Shown in pieces: positions 53,220 to 62,815 of a stretch of 64,000 nucleotides of DNA (positions within the stretch are counted from its first letter, which is position 1; every line of letters begins with the position of its first letter). Source of the stretch: Arthrobacter sp. NicSoilB4 (lineage in GTDB: Bacteria > Actinomycetota > Actinomycetes > Actinomycetales > Micrococcaceae); contig NZ_AP024653.1 in NCBI RefSeq assembly GCF_019977335.1, forward strand, positions 1,860,001 to 1,924,000. Reading direction: 5' to 3'. The position numbers and the translations under genes are program-made. The notes beneath the pieces are model-generated. The model worked only from the letters and a program-made list of their open reading frames with translations, ran no database searches and was not told the DNA's origin.

Positions 53220-53280
53220 AGCGTTCCCGCGGGTCGGCGAAACCCTGTGACGGAAACCCGGCCAGCACTACAATCGGCGC

Positions 53281-54294
53281 ATGACTGTCCTGGACTGGCT
53301 GCTGGACTCTGATCCTTCCATCCGATGGCAAGTACTGCGGGATCTTGCCGGCGCCCCTGCCGATGTCGTCGCCGCAGAGCGGGCGAGGGTGTCCACCGAG
53401 GGGTGGGGCGCCCGGCTGCTGGCATTGCGCGGCGAGGACGGGCAATGGGCCGGCGGCGCGTACTTCCCGGCGCAGGGCGTCGACCCCGACGTCGGCGAAT
53501 CCGAGGGCAGCGCGCCGGACGGCCAGGGCGAACCCGGCGGACTCGACGTGCCCGACGACGGGAGCCAGCCCTGGACCGCCACCACGTACAGCCTCCTGCA
53601 GCTGCGTGACTTCGGCGTCGACCCGGAGAGCGACCAGATGCGACGGGCCGTGGCGCTGGTGCGGGACAACTGCCGTTGGGAGGAGGGCGGGCAGCCCTAT
53701 TTCAACGGGGAAGTCGAACCTTGCATCAACGGCATGACGGCCGGGCTTGGAGCCTACTTTGGCCAGGACGTCGAGGGCGTGGTTGCCCGGCTTGCCCGTG
53801 AGCAACTGGACGACGGCGGGTGGAACTGCTGGGCCGTGGACGGCGCGGTGGTTTCATCGCTCGCAACAACAATCAACGTGCTCGAGGGGCTGCTGGCGCA
53901 CGAGCAGGCAACCGGCGGGTCTTCGGCCTCCGTCGCGGCCCGGCGGCGGGGCGAGGAATATCTCCTTGAACGGGGACTCTTCCGGCGCAAGAGCACCGGC
54001 GAAGTCATTGACCCGGCCTGGCTGGAGTTCACCTTTCCCACCCGCTGGCACTACGACGTGCTCCGCGCCCTGGAGTACTTCCGGTCCGCAGGCGCTCCGC
54101 CAGACCCGCGGTTAGCTGAGGCGATCGAGCTGGTCAGGTCCAAGCAACAGCCCAACGGCGTCTGGCTGCTGGAAAACACGCATCCCGGGCAGGTCCACTT
54201 CGAACTGGAAGACGGTGACGGCCGGCCGAGCCGCTGGAACACCCTGAGGGCGCTGCGGGTCCTGCAGTGGTACGGGAACGGAGTGGACGCATAG
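53281..54294 (+). CDS. Squalene-cyclase/prenyltransferase-repeat protein
   Basis: Soluble protein of 337 residues made of alpha/alpha-barrel repeats. Visible repeats: LRGEDGQWAGGAYF, LAREQLDDGGWNCW and VRSKQQPNGVWLLENTHPG, each a QxxxGxW-like motif, and the DPSIRWQVLRDL start. There is no DXDD cyclase motif, so it is probably not a terpene cyclase. Many actinobacteria carry it alone as a squalene cyclase-like or hypothetical protein. Confidence 0.82.
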   Translation: MTVLDWLLDSDPSIRWQVLRDLAGAPADVVAAERARVSTEGWGARLLALRGEDGQWAGGAYFPAQGVDPDVGESEGSAPDGQGEPGGLDVPDDGSQPWTATTYSLLQLRDFGVDPESDQMRRAVALVRDNCRWEEGGQPYFNGEVEPCINGMTAGLGAYFGQDVEGVVARLAREQLDDGGWNCWAVDGAVVSSLATTINVLEGLLAHEQATGGSSASVAARRRGEEYLLERGLFRRKSTGEVIDPAWLEFTFPTRWHYDVLRALEYFRSAGAPPDPRLAEAIELVRSKQQPNGVWLLENTHPGQVHFELEDGDGRPSRWNTLRALRVLQWYGNGVDA

Positions 54295-54360
54295 CCAAGA
54301 CGCCCGGGCGTCGCGATGCCGTCCCTGGTGGTCCTGGTGGTCCCGGTGGTCCTGGATGTT

Positions 54361-54696
54361 CTAGGCCGCGCCGTTCCATCTCGGCGTCGTTGTCGCCCGT
54401 CGGATTGCCCCGGCCCGGGTGTGGAAGCCGTCGCCCCGCCAGTGCCAGTGGTGGCGTGCCTGCGGGGCGGCGCCGGGACGGGCCGCAGCCTGCGTCCCGC
54501 TTTGCATCCTGCCCTCGGGGCAGAGATAGGTGACCAGGCCTGTGCCGGCGCACTCACGCACCGCAGCGATGCCGGCGACGGCGGCGGCCTTGTCGCTGAA
54601 AGCAGCCGAATCCGCCACCACAGCTCCGTCCGGCGCCCTGAGCCGGAACCGGAAATTCGAATCCCCGTCAACGAACACTTCAAACATGCCGGCCAT
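54361..54696 (-). CDS. DUF1508 (YegP-like) protein
   Basis: 111 residues. The first half is a single DUF1508 unit: MFEVFVDGDSNFRFRLRAPDG, then SAAFSDKAAAVAGIAAVREC. The second half (about 60-111) is basic, His/Arg-rich and probably disordered. GGGAGGA lies before the ATG at 54696; an upstream start at 54801 lacks a ribosome-binding site. Family function is unknown. Confidence 0.8.
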   Translation of the reverse strand: MAGMFEVFVDGDSNFRFRLRAPDGAVVADSAAFSDKAAAVAGIAAVRECAGTGLVTYLCPEGRMQSGTQAAARPGAAPQARHHWHWRGDGFHTRAGAIRRATTTPRWNGAA

Positions 54697-54901
54697 AACA
54701 AAATCCTCCCGGTCGGCGGGGTGCTCCCCGGCGTCGATACGGGGGATCAGACGGGAGCGCATCACTGCGTCCGTGTCCCGCTGCTCTGGTAGAACGATCA
54801 CAAAGAATCAGTTCATCTGGTGGTAACCAGTCTGTTGCAGGCTCCGGGGGCTCACAAGACAAGCCATGTAAACCTTGGGTAAAAGCCGTTCAACGATGTC
54901 C

Positions 54902-55879
54902 TCAGACGTAGCGGGAGAACCAGGCCAGCGTGTCGTTCCAGGCGGCGGTGGCCTGGGCTTCGACGTAGCGCGCGCCGGTGTCATTGTGGAAGGCATGGTC
55001 GACGCCGGGATAGACGGTGAGCTGGTGGCGGACGTCCGTGGCTGCCAAGGCATCCCGGAGCGCCGGAAGGGCGCCGGTGATCCGTTGGTCCAGTTCGGCG
55101 TAGACGCCGAAGACCGCCGCTTTGATCGCCGGAACCTTTGCCAGGTCGGGGGAGGGTCCGTAGAACGCTGCGGTTGCCTTCAACCCGGTCAACTCCGTCG
55201 CGGCCTGCCAGGTGATGCCCCCGCCGAAGCAGTACCCCGTCATGGCGATCCGGCCCCGGTCGACGTAGTCCTTTGACTGCAGGTAGTCGAAAGCCGCGGC
55301 GAAGTCGGAGACGTGGCGTTGGGCGCCGGCCGCCGTCAGCGCTCCGGGGACGGCGTCGCGGTCCATCGTGGCTGTGCCTCCTTCCCTGCTCAGCAGGTCG
55401 AGCGCAAGGGCTGCGTAGCCGGCCTTGGCAAAGCGCCGTGCCACATCCTCGATGTGCGGGGTCAGCCCGCGATTCTCATGGCAGATCAGGACGGCAGGGC
55501 CGGGTCCGCCTGCCTCCGGCCGGGCGAGGTAGGCGCTGATGTCAGTCCCGCCGACAGGGAATCTCACTGTTTCCGTCACCAGGCCCGGAGCGCCCACTGG
55601 AACTGAGAGCGGGCTCTTGGCGCCCTCGACCGGGCCGGCGGAAACGGTGCCCGTTCCCGCGCCCGGCGACGACGTGCCGGGGGTGGGCATGGGATCGGTA
55701 CTGCGCGGGACTTCCTCCGGTGTGCAACCCACCAGCAGCATCGCGGCCGACGCCGCGGCCATGCTGCCGGTGATAAAAGCCACCCTGCGCGTGAACGTGC
55801 GCTGGCTCATGGCGCCGGCGCGGTAATCGTCGAAGAATTCCTCGATCAGGTACTTCTCAAACTTGCCAAGCGTCGTCAT
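54902..55879 (-). CDS. Dienelactone hydrolase family lipoprotein
   Basis: Alpha/beta hydrolase of 325 residues. About 23 N-terminal residues precede SQRTFTRRVAFITGSMAAASAAMLLVGC in two parts: a basic RR region and a membrane stretch ending in a lipobox-like LLVGC (about Cys52). Catalytic features are nucleophile Cys in GYCFGGG, Asp in YAELDQRI and His in GVDHAFHN. A long Pro/Thr linker joins the anchor to the domain. It probably hydrolyses esters or lactones outside the membrane. It is downstream of the TetR gene on the same strand. Confidence 0.87.
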   Translation of the reverse strand: MTTLGKFEKYLIEEFFDDYRAGAMSQRTFTRRVAFITGSMAAASAAMLLVGCTPEEVPRSTDPMPTPGTSSPGAGTGTVSAGPVEGAKSPLSVPVGAPGLVTETVRFPVGGTDISAYLARPEAGGPGPAVLICHENRGLTPHIEDVARRFAKAGYAALALDLLSREGGTATMDRDAVPGALTAAGAQRHVSDFAAAFDYLQSKDYVDRGRIAMTGYCFGGGITWQAATELTGLKATAAFYGPSPDLAKVPAIKAAVFGVYAELDQRITGALPALRDALAATDVRHQLTVYPGVDHAFHNDTGARYVEAQATAAWNDTLAWFSRYV

Positions 55880-55921
55880 GAGGGGCCTCCTGGAGTGTGC
55901 GCATATCCTCCTCCGAAGCGC

Positions 55922-56689
55922 CTATTCCGGCAAGGGCGCGCCTTGCTGCACCCCGGCCCCGTTGTGGTCCTGCTTCGCCTGCCTCGATGACCAGCCCCGT
56001 TCTTGCAGCCGCTCAAAGCCGTCCAGGAGCAGATCGAGGGCAAACTCGAACTCGAACTGGTCGTCGCAGCCGTGTCCGACAACCGAACCTTCGTCGTGGT
56101 GCGTCGAGGTGGCGATTGCCATGATGTTCGGATACCGCGCGGCCATCTGCTGGAACATTTCGGCCTGGGCGTCCGGCGGCACCGCTGCCGGGGACTCCGC
56201 CGTCGTTCCCGCCGGGTCGTCGAACAGCTCCTGGGTGAAGCCCCACATACGGCCGCCGAGGGCATGCATCACGTGGTGCGTGAGGTCCGCCGAGAAGCCG
56301 CCAGCCAAGAACATGCCCGTAAATGATTCCATGTAGTCAAGGACGGCAGGCGTCTTGTTGGTACGGGATTCAATGGCTTGACGGGCCCACGGATGCCGCT
56401 GCAGTGACCGCCTCGCCGAGAGTACCCGCAACCGGACGGCGCTCTTCCAGTCCGCATCGGGCACCGGGGGATCGATCTCGCCGATGAGGTTCGCGACCAT
56501 CCCGTCGAGAAGTTCCTCTTTGTTGGCGACGTGCTTGTACAGCGCCATAGGGACCACGCCGAGCTCCTCGGCGAGCCGGCGCATGCTGAGCGACTCGAAG
56601 CCCACTTCATCAGCGAGGGCAACAGCGGCCCGCAGCACCCGGTCCCGGTTCAAGGGCGTGCGGCGTGTTGCCTCCAACTGCTGAGTCAT
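55922..56689 (-). CDS. TetR family regulator with TetR_C domain
   Basis: 255 residues. Helix-turn-helix FESLSMRRLAEELGVVPMALYKHVANKEEL (in two parts, about 34-63), then a helical ligand domain with the TetR_C pattern (RRSLQRHPWARQAIESR and HHVMHALGGRMWGF). Divergent from the DUF2306 gene. Two identical-arm palindromes in the shared promoter are its probable operators. Ligand unknown. Confidence 0.88.
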   Translation of the reverse strand: MTQQLEATRRTPLNRDRVLRAAVALADEVGFESLSMRRLAEELGVVPMALYKHVANKEELLDGMVANLIGEIDPPVPDADWKSAVRLRVLSARRSLQRHPWARQAIESRTNKTPAVLDYMESFTGMFLAGGFSADLTHHVMHALGGRMWGFTQELFDDPAGTTAESPAAVPPDAQAEMFQQMAARYPNIMAIATSTHHDEGSVVGHGCDDQFEFEFALDLLLDGFERLQERGWSSRQAKQDHNGAGVQQGAPLPE

Positions 56690-56718
56690 CCCGACAACCT
56701 TTCCCTAGCGGCCCACTC

Positions 56719-56773
56719 TTGACAAGTGTACTCCGTACACCTAGCGTACGAGTCAGCGGTGTACGCCGTACAC
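56719..56773 (+). promoter_or_regulatory. TetR-controlled promoter with two 15-bp operators
   Basis: TTGACA (56719-56724), 17 bases, then TAGCGT (56742-56747) forms a promoter for DUF2306. GTGTACTCCGTACAC (56726-56740) fills the spacer and GTGTACGCCGTACAC (56759-56773) lies just past the start site. The two differ only at the central base and their centres are 33 bases apart, so repressors would block polymerase binding and clearance. Confidence 0.72.
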
Positions 56774-56796
56774 TACCCGAACCGAGGAGCAGGCTC

Positions 56797-57507
56797 ATGC
56801 CAACAAAACCAAATGGTGCCCTCCAAGCCGCCAAGCGTCCCCGGCCCCGGTGGTCCGTGCCGACCGGCCTGATCCTCCTAAGCCTCATCCCGGTGATTGC
56901 TGGTGCGGCGCGGCTGACAGAGCTGACCGGGGGAGCTGCCATCACGCCGCAGAACGCACGGTTTTTTGCCTCGCCGGTTCCGGTGGTGGTCCACATTGTC
57001 AGCGTCACCGTCTACAGCCTGCTCGGCGCGTTCCAGTTCGTTCCGGCGCTGCGGGGCGGGCGCGGCTGGCACCGCAGCGCCGGAAGTGTTCTCATTCCCG
57101 CCGGCCTGCTTGCAGCGCTCTCCGGCCTGTGGATGTCGGCGTTCTACGCGCTCCCGGATGGCGGCACCGATGTTCCGATCCGGCTGTTCTTCGGCTCGGC
57201 GATGCTCGTCAGCTTTATTCTCGGGATTGTTGCGGTCCGGCGCCGGGACTTCGTCCGGCACGGTGCGTGGATGACGCGCGGCTATGCAATCGGCGTCGGC
57301 GCTGGAACCCAGGCCCTGGTCATCTCCGGCTGGCTGCTCCTCGTGGGCACGCCGGGCGAGCTGACCCGGGCGCTGCTGATGGCGGCCGCCTGGGTGATGA
57401 ACCTCGCGGTGGCCGAGTACGTCATTCGTCGAAGATCACGGAGCTCCGCACGGACGCGCGGTCCTGCCGGCCGCTCCGTCCGGACTGTTGCAGGGATCGT
57501 GCGGTGA
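56797..57507 (+). CDS. DUF2306 membrane protein
   Basis: 236 residues with six or seven membrane segments. Family marks: VVHIVSVTVYSLLGAFQFVPALR, GRGWHRSAGSVLIPAGL and the His-containing RRRDFVRHGAWMTRGYAI. Histidines in membrane segments suggest a haem- or quinone-like redox role but none is shown. GAGGAG precedes the ATG at 56797. Under the TetR operators, so inducible. Confidence 0.82.
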   Translation: MPTKPNGALQAAKRPRPRWSVPTGLILLSLIPVIAGAARLTELTGGAAITPQNARFFASPVPVVVHIVSVTVYSLLGAFQFVPALRGGRGWHRSAGSVLIPAGLLAALSGLWMSAFYALPDGGTDVPIRLFFGSAMLVSFILGIVAVRRRDFVRHGAWMTRGYAIGVGAGTQALVISGWLLLVGTPGELTRALLMAAAWVMNLAVAEYVIRRRSRSSARTRGPAGRSVRTVAGIVR

Positions 57508-57624
57508 AGGCTCGAGGCAAATGTCTTAATTCGACATAAGAATGCCTTCCAGGGAGGCTGGCTCCGTAATATTGAAGCAATTACGGTCCCCGGCTTGCCA
57601 AGTTCATCGAAAAGGACTAATAGA

Positions 57625-58638
57625 TTGCCACTCGAATCATTGCCCGTCCTGGATTTCTCCCGCTTGAGTGCCGGCCCGGAGGAAGCCACGCGCTTCCGGA
57701 ACGACCTGCGCGACGCCATGCACGAGGTGGGCTTCCTCTACCTGTCAGGGCATGGGATCCCGCAGGAGCTGACAGATTCCATGCTGGATGTGTCCCGACG
57801 CTTCTTCGAGCTCCCCGAAGAGCAAAAGCTCGCGGTTGAGAACGTCCACAGCCCGCAGTTCCGCGGGTATACGAGGGTTGGCGGCGAGCTTACGGACGGT
57901 GCGGTCGACTGGCGCGAGCAGATCGATATCGGCGTCGAGCGTGCCGCAGTGGAGCCGGGTCCCGGCGTCGCTGACTATTGGCGTCTGGAAGGACCCAACC
58001 TTTGGCCTGACGCGCTGCCCGAAATGCGGGAGGTTGTCACCGAGTGGACCGAACGGTTGAGTACCATCTCGTTGACTCTCCTGCGTGCCTTGGCGGTCTC
58101 CCTGGGTGCGCCTGAAGACACCTTCGATGCTGCCTTCGCCGAACGGGCCTTTCCACTTCTCAAGATCGTGCGGTATCCGGGGGAGTCCAACCCGGAGCCC
58201 AAGCAGGGGGTTGGCGCCCACCGCGACGGCGGGGTCCTGACGCTGCTGCTTGTGGAGCCCGGCAAGGGCGGACTCCAAGTCGAGTACCAGGGACAATGGA
58301 TCGACGCTCCCCAGGTTCCGGGCACGTTCGTGGTCAATATCGGCGAAATGCTCGAACTGGCAACCAACGGCTACCTCAAGGCGACGCTACACCGGGTGAT
58401 CTCCCCATTGCGCGGCACGGACCGGGTTTCCCTTCCGTTCTTCTTCAACCCGGCCCTGGATGCGACGATGCCGCAGCTTGCCGTGAGCCCGGAGTTCCGG
58501 GCCAAAGCCCGCGGCTTGTCCGTCGATCCGACCAACAGCCCGATTCTTGAAACCTATGGCGACAACGCGCTCCGCTACCGGCTGCGGGCACACCCCAACG
58601 TCGTTGCCGAACACCACTCGGATCTGCAGGCCAGCTGA
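57625..58638 (+). CDS. IPNS-type 2-oxoglutarate/Fe(II) dioxygenase
   Basis: 337 residues. N-terminal DIOX_N (LPVLDFSRLSAG, GFLYLSGHGIPQ) and a jelly-roll with the iron ligands in GAHRDGG (HxD) and LHRVISP (distal His), plus RVSLPFFF with the co-substrate Arg-x-Ser. The start is taken as TTG at 57625, about ten bases after AAAAGGA; another in-frame TTG at 57595 is possible. Substrate unknown; isopenicillin-N-synthase-like oxygenases act on amino acids, purines and others. Confidence 0.87.
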   Translation: MPLESLPVLDFSRLSAGPEEATRFRNDLRDAMHEVGFLYLSGHGIPQELTDSMLDVSRRFFELPEEQKLAVENVHSPQFRGYTRVGGELTDGAVDWREQIDIGVERAAVEPGPGVADYWRLEGPNLWPDALPEMREVVTEWTERLSTISLTLLRALAVSLGAPEDTFDAAFAERAFPLLKIVRYPGESNPEPKQGVGAHRDGGVLTLLLVEPGKGGLQVEYQGQWIDAPQVPGTFVVNIGEMLELATNGYLKATLHRVISPLRGTDRVSLPFFFNPALDATMPQLAVSPEFRAKARGLSVDPTNSPILETYGDNALRYRLRAHPNVVAEHHSDLQAS

Positions 58639-58729
58639 CCCTTCTGGTTGACCTTCCCGGCTGCGGTGCGCTGCAGCCGGGAGGTCCGGCCGGTGGGGAC
58701 GGTTAGACTCCGGGTGTCAGCGCTGGTCG

Positions 58730-59029
58730 ATGTCCTCTGGGGGAAGCGTGTTCAATCGCAGCCAAATCACCTTCATGCTGGGAATAGTCCTGGTTGCCGT
58801 CGGTGTAGCAGTCGCCTTTGCCGTCCGTGTCTTGTCCCTTGTCCGATACATGCACCTCGAAGCCCTTGGCCTCGACGTGGATCCTGCCGTGGGCGCGGAA
58901 CTGTTCCGCCAGATTGTCGCGCCAACTATGGCAGAACGGACGTTCTTTTACGTGTCGGCAGGCCTCGTCCCGGTTGGCTTGGTCCTGCTGATCCTTGCTT
59001 GGCGAGATCGCTCGCGGCCTGCCCGCTAG
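58730..59029 (+). CDS. Small two-TM membrane protein
   Basis: About 99 residues, with one membrane segment near the N-terminus (ITFMLGIVLVAVGVAVAFAV) and one near the C-terminus (FFYVSAGLVPVGLVLLILAW), and a basic end. The start may be ATG 58730 or GTG 58748, the latter near GGGGGAAG. No family recognised. Confidence 0.6.
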   Translation: MSSGGSVFNRSQITFMLGIVLVAVGVAVAFAVRVLSLVRYMHLEALGLDVDPAVGAELFRQIVAPTMAERTFFYVSAGLVPVGLVLLILAWRDRSRPAR

Positions 59030-59159
59030 TCCCCGTGGGATGGCGGAATTCAAGACACAAGAAGCGTCGACGCGGCGGCCCCAACAGCCAGCGACCAGCA
59101 GTAAATTGACGCCGTGGAGACAGCCGAAAATTGTCGTAGGTGCCCGATAGTGTCTTTTC

Positions 59160-60622
59160 ATGGACGGCAATCAGGGGCCCGACGAGGCTCCGGCAGCAGC
59201 TGGCACGGTGACGGTCGCGGAGGTGGTCCGGGCGCTGGCCGCTGTCCGGCCCGCGGGTGACAGTGCCGGGCTGATCAGTCAGCTCCGGGAACTGGAAGAC
59301 CTGAAGTCCGTTGCGGCCGCGTCGCAGGCCCGGATCTCCGTCGAATTTGATTTGCGCCAGCGCCGGGAACAGGCCGACGCCGGAATGCCCGCGGCGGAAC
59401 TGGGGGCCGGGGTCGCCGCGCAGATCGCACTCGCCCGGCGGGAATCCCCCGCCAAGGGCGGACGGCTCCTCGGGCTGGCGAAGGCCCTGGTGACCGAAAT
59501 GCCGCACACCCTCGCGGCGCTGGAGACAGGGCAGGTCAACGAATGGCGCGCCACCCTGCTGGTCCGGGAAACCGCCTGCCTGTCGCCGGAGGACCGGGCC
59601 GCCGTCGACGAGGAACTCGCCCCCGACACCGGAACATTCGACGGCGCCGGGGACCGGGCCATCATCGCCGCCGCCCGCACCGCCGCGTACCGGCGGGACC
59701 CGCGCACCGTCACCCAGCGGGCCAGCCACGCCGCCACCGAACGGCACGTCAGTCTCCGCCCCGCCCCGGACACCATGTGCTACCTCACCGCCCTGCTCCC
59801 CGCCTCGGCCGGCGTCGCGATGTACGCGGCCCTCACCCGGCACGCCGATACCCTGCGTTCCGCCGGGGACCCCCGCACCAGCGGGCAGCTTATGGCAGAT
59901 GCCCTCGTCGAACGCACCACCGGCACCCCCGGCGGGGTCACCGGCGTCGAGATCCAGCTCGTTCTGACCGACCGCACCCTCCTCCAGGGTGACAGCGAAC
60001 CCGCCCGCCTCCCCGGCTACGGGATCGTCCCCGCCGGCTGGGCCCGCGAACTGCTCACAGGCGCCGGGAACCCCGCGGAGGCCGGCGGCGGAAGCAAAGG
60101 CAGCGATACCGGCGCTGACACCGCCTCGCGGCAGGCCCTGAACGTCTGGCTCCGGCGGCTCTACACCGCGCCCGGCACCGGGGAACTGGTCGCGATGGAC
60201 TCCGCGCCCGGATCTTCCCGCCCGGACTCCGCCGCCTCATCCAGGTCCGGGACAACACCTGCCGCACACCGTACTGCGACGCCCCCATCCGGCACCTGGA
60301 CCACATCATCCCCTGGCACCACGGTGGCCAAACCACCCACAGTAACGGCGCCGGACTCTGCGAAGCCTGCAACCACACCAAAGAAACCTCCGGCTGGACC
60401 GTCAAACCCCAGCAAGGCCCCAGACACACTATCGAAATCACAACCCCCACCGGGCACAGCTGCCACTCCACCGCACCACCGCTGCCGGGGACGATGCTGA
60501 ACGGTCCACCCCTGCACGGGTCCGCCCGTCCGGCGGTCCAAGCGAGCAATCACAGCCGCAAACTCCGGCATCTCGCGAAGTCGCTCAAACGTGCCGGCAT
60601 CCGACAGGCCTTGGCCGCTTAG
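59160..60622 (+). pseudogene. DUF222-HNH endonuclease gene with a one-base deletion
   Basis: The N-terminal DUF222 domain (from about residue 20 to 340) is intact to GELVAMDS. Then the frame changes: as written it ends at 60500 in a Pro/Thr-rich tail. Adding one C at 60202-60203 restores [10 protein letters not shown] and a full HNH domain: [24 protein letters not shown] and [10 protein letters not shown], ending at 60622 after 487 residues, the usual family size. So either the gene lost its nuclease domain or the sequence has a homopolymer error. These proteins occur in many copies in actinobacteria; function is unknown. Confidence 0.82.
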
Positions 60623-60698
60623 GGCGCGGCGGCGGTGCCTTCGGGGAGGCTTCCTGGCCATGGCAGGGGACGGGCCCGCGTATCGCGGCCACCGGGGC

Positions 60699-61220
60699 CT
60701 ACCGGATGATGGTCAGCGGCCTCGTCGGTATCACGCAGGAAACCCGTTCAAGCGTGAGGGCCGCTCCGGCACCGGGAACCCGGTTGTTCCTGCCGGTGTC
60801 ATCGCACCAGTCGATGTTGAAGGGCATCGCCGTGATGCCCGCCTCTCCGGCGGCCGTCCCGGCCGGCACGTCAAAGCCGTAACCGAAGCTGCCACCGTCG
60901 TTCATCGGGGCGGTCGCGGTCAACACTTGCACGCCGGCGGCGTCGGTCACGGTCACCTGGATCCGGGCATTCCCGCCATAGCGCGGGTTGCAGACGGCGT
61001 CAGGCGCCGTCACCGTCACCCGCTCGCCCGGTTTCGCGCTCGACGGCGCGACGGAGAATGCCGGCGGGAAACAGGGTGGCTCAGCATTCCCGGGGATGGA
61101 GGATGCGCAACCGGACTGCGCGGATGCCAGCAGGACGACGCACGCCGGCAGGGCCGCCAGGGACCGGGGGCGACGGCGGGGGAGAGGACGCCCGGGAACG
61201 GCCGCCAGGACTTCACGCAT
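60699..61220 (-). CDS. Putative lipoprotein with Ig-like domain
   Basis: 173 residues. Signal with basic start (RPLPRRRPR) and lipobox SAQSGC (about Cys37). The mature part looks like an Ig-like beta-sandwich (VAPSSAKPGERVTVTAPDAVC, IQVTVTDAAGVQVL, DVPAGTAAGEAG). Cysteines in PCFPP, DAVCN, DWCDD and RVSCV could pair. The ATG at 61220 overlaps the end of the upstream membrane-protein gene, so they form a unit. Confidence 0.7.
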   Translation of the reverse strand: MREVLAAVPGRPLPRRRPRSLAALPACVVLLASAQSGCASSIPGNAEPPCFPPAFSVAPSSAKPGERVTVTAPDAVCNPRYGGNARIQVTVTDAAGVQVLTATAPMNDGGSFGYGFDVPAGTAAGEAGITAMPFNIDWCDDTGRNNRVPGAGAALTLERVSCVIPTRPLTIIR

Positions 61221-61728
61221 TGCGGAGCCTCTTCTGTAACCCGGCAGTTTGCAGGAGGGCCAGCGCCAGGAGGGCCAGCAATGCGAGGCCGCTTGCCGCA
61301 TAGAGCATTCCGCCCCAGGGGGCATGGTCGCCTCCTGATGTGGCGAACGCATCAGCGATTCCCATGCCGCCAGTAAACGCCACGAACATATGGGATGGCG
61401 CAGCGAGGACGAGCAACGCCAAATAGCCGGAGACAACTTGGCGCGGGCGTGGAGCTCTCTCAAGGATCGTGCCGATCAGCCCAACCACGGCCAAGGCGAC
61501 CCCGACAGCACTCCAGGCGATCACGCGCGGTGCCCCCAGGGTCTCGCCGGCACTCTCCAGGGCTGCGTAGATTTCGCTAAGACTTGCGCCCGGGACCGCG
61601 GCCAGCGGATTCCATACGAGGATCTGGTAGGCACCGGCGATCGAATACGCGGTCAGCACCGCCGACCCCACAACGGCTGCAAGGACCGCCCGCCGCTTTG
61701 GAACACTTCCCCCTTGATCCATGGGCAC
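61213..61728 (-). CDS. Four-TM membrane protein of unknown function
   Basis: 171 residues (or 169 from a second Met). Membrane segments at about 14-36, 70-90, 100-120 and 142-165; the second follows a short extracytoplasmic stretch (PGASLSEIYAALESAGETLG). It overlaps the lipoprotein gene by eight bases. No family recognised. Confidence 0.68.
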   Translation of the reverse strand: MPMDQGGSVPKRRAVLAAVVGSAVLTAYSIAGAYQILVWNPLAAVPGASLSEIYAALESAGETLGAPRVIAWSAVGVALAVVGLIGTILERAPRPRQVVSGYLALLVLAAPSHMFVAFTGGMGIADAFATSGGDHAPWGGMLYAASGLALLALLALALLQTAGLQKRLRNA

Positions 61729-61765
61729 AAGCTACCACCGGACGGCTATCGCTAGGTCAGCCAGC

Positions 61766-62107
61766 TCAGGCGGTGTGGGCATATCCTTCGCTGATCCATG
61801 TGAGCAGTTCGACATCGATCTCTGCAGGGTCCTTTAGGATGACTTCGTTATGCCACCGGTTGGCCGACACGCGCTCGGCTCGGTGAATCCGTGTCGATTC
61901 GAGTTCCCTGGTCAGGACAATATTGACCAATATCCCGCCACGGCGGGGATGGATACCAAGAAAAGCCCGTCCGTGGGCCACGTGGAACGACGACGCGTTC
62001 TCCTGCAGCTCACACTCGTCCAGTGCAGAAATCTTGTCCATAAGCGCACCGTAAACGCCGGACGAAATCGGGTCACCATCAATGCGTTCTCTTGCCGTGC
62101 GAGCCAT
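61766..62107 (-). CDS. DUF5655 family protein
   Basis: 113 residues. The stretch FHVAHGRAFLGIHPRRGGILVNIVL, with RVSANRWHNEVIL and EIDVELLTWISEGY later, fits DUF5655. Soluble. The start is taken at ATG 62107 (MARTARERID); an in-frame TTG at 62182 gives 25 more residues and cannot be excluded. Function unknown. Confidence 0.75.
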   Translation of the reverse strand: MARTARERIDGDPISSGVYGALMDKISALDECELQENASSFHVAHGRAFLGIHPRRGGILVNIVLTRELESTRIHRAERVSANRWHNEVILKDPAEIDVELLTWISEGYAHTA

Positions 62108-62229
62108 CCAGCCAGCATACGACAGGCAGACACGGCAGTCCTCAGGTGCGGCCGGAAATAGCTGTTCCGCAGGGGACACCAATGCTAGACATACTCAACC
62201 AGCGGGCGGCTTGGCCGGAGTGAAACCCG

Positions 62230-62616
62230 TCAATGGAGCGAGATGGTGAGATAGAGAGCCGTAAGAACCAGGACGGTGGGTGTCATGATGAGCCGTTCCG
62301 GTTTGCTGCGGGAGATCCCGTTCATGACGATGCCGAGTGCGAAGTATGCGGTGAGGACCCACGCGGAGACGCTTGTGACGGTGTCGTTGATGAGTGGTGG
62401 TGCCAAGTCAGCCTTGGCAAGGGCGGTGTAGGCGAAAAGAGCGTACAAGGCGACGGACGCGGCGCTGGCCACCCTCAGTTTCTTCGGAAGTACTGTGTGT
62501 CCTCCGCCCCAGGCCATCCTCCCCAGTGGCGCCCCGGCAGCGAGGGCGGCCTGGAAAATCGCCAGGCCGGCCAGGATCGCGCATGCCAGAAGTGCGGAAA
62601 GTTGATCTAAAGCCAT
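62230..62616 (-). CDS. Small three- to four-TM membrane protein
   Basis: 128 residues from ATG 62616 (MALDQLSALLACAILAGLAIFQ), with membrane segments at about 8-28, 50-68, 78-98 and 108-127. A GGAGGAT lies 13 bases upstream. The longer frame to 62730 is Arg/Cys-rich and unlikely. No family recognised. Confidence 0.68.
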   Translation of the reverse strand: MALDQLSALLACAILAGLAIFQAALAAGAPLGRMAWGGGHTVLPKKLRVASAASVALYALFAYTALAKADLAPPLINDTVTSVSAWVLTAYFALGIVMNGISRSKPERLIMTPTVLVLTALYLTISLH

Positions 62617-62815
62617 CAGGAACTCATCCTCCGTGGAACTGCAGGGGCGGCATCGTGGCAGCCGTTGCCGCAAAAATAGCAGTACCCTCCGCGAAAGTCG
62701 GGGAAGCGGAGCGCTTGTACCTGCCTTCACGGCGAAACGCGCTGGGCTCGATTCCGGGCGATGGCTATCCTGACCCTATGGACGTGCTGGCAGCACCGGG
62801 CGCAGGCCTACTCTG

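Noticed and set aside
60212..60500. Pro/Thr-rich tail of the DUF222 frame
   Set aside because: It is the wrong frame of an intact HNH domain; the composition is an artefact of the frameshift.
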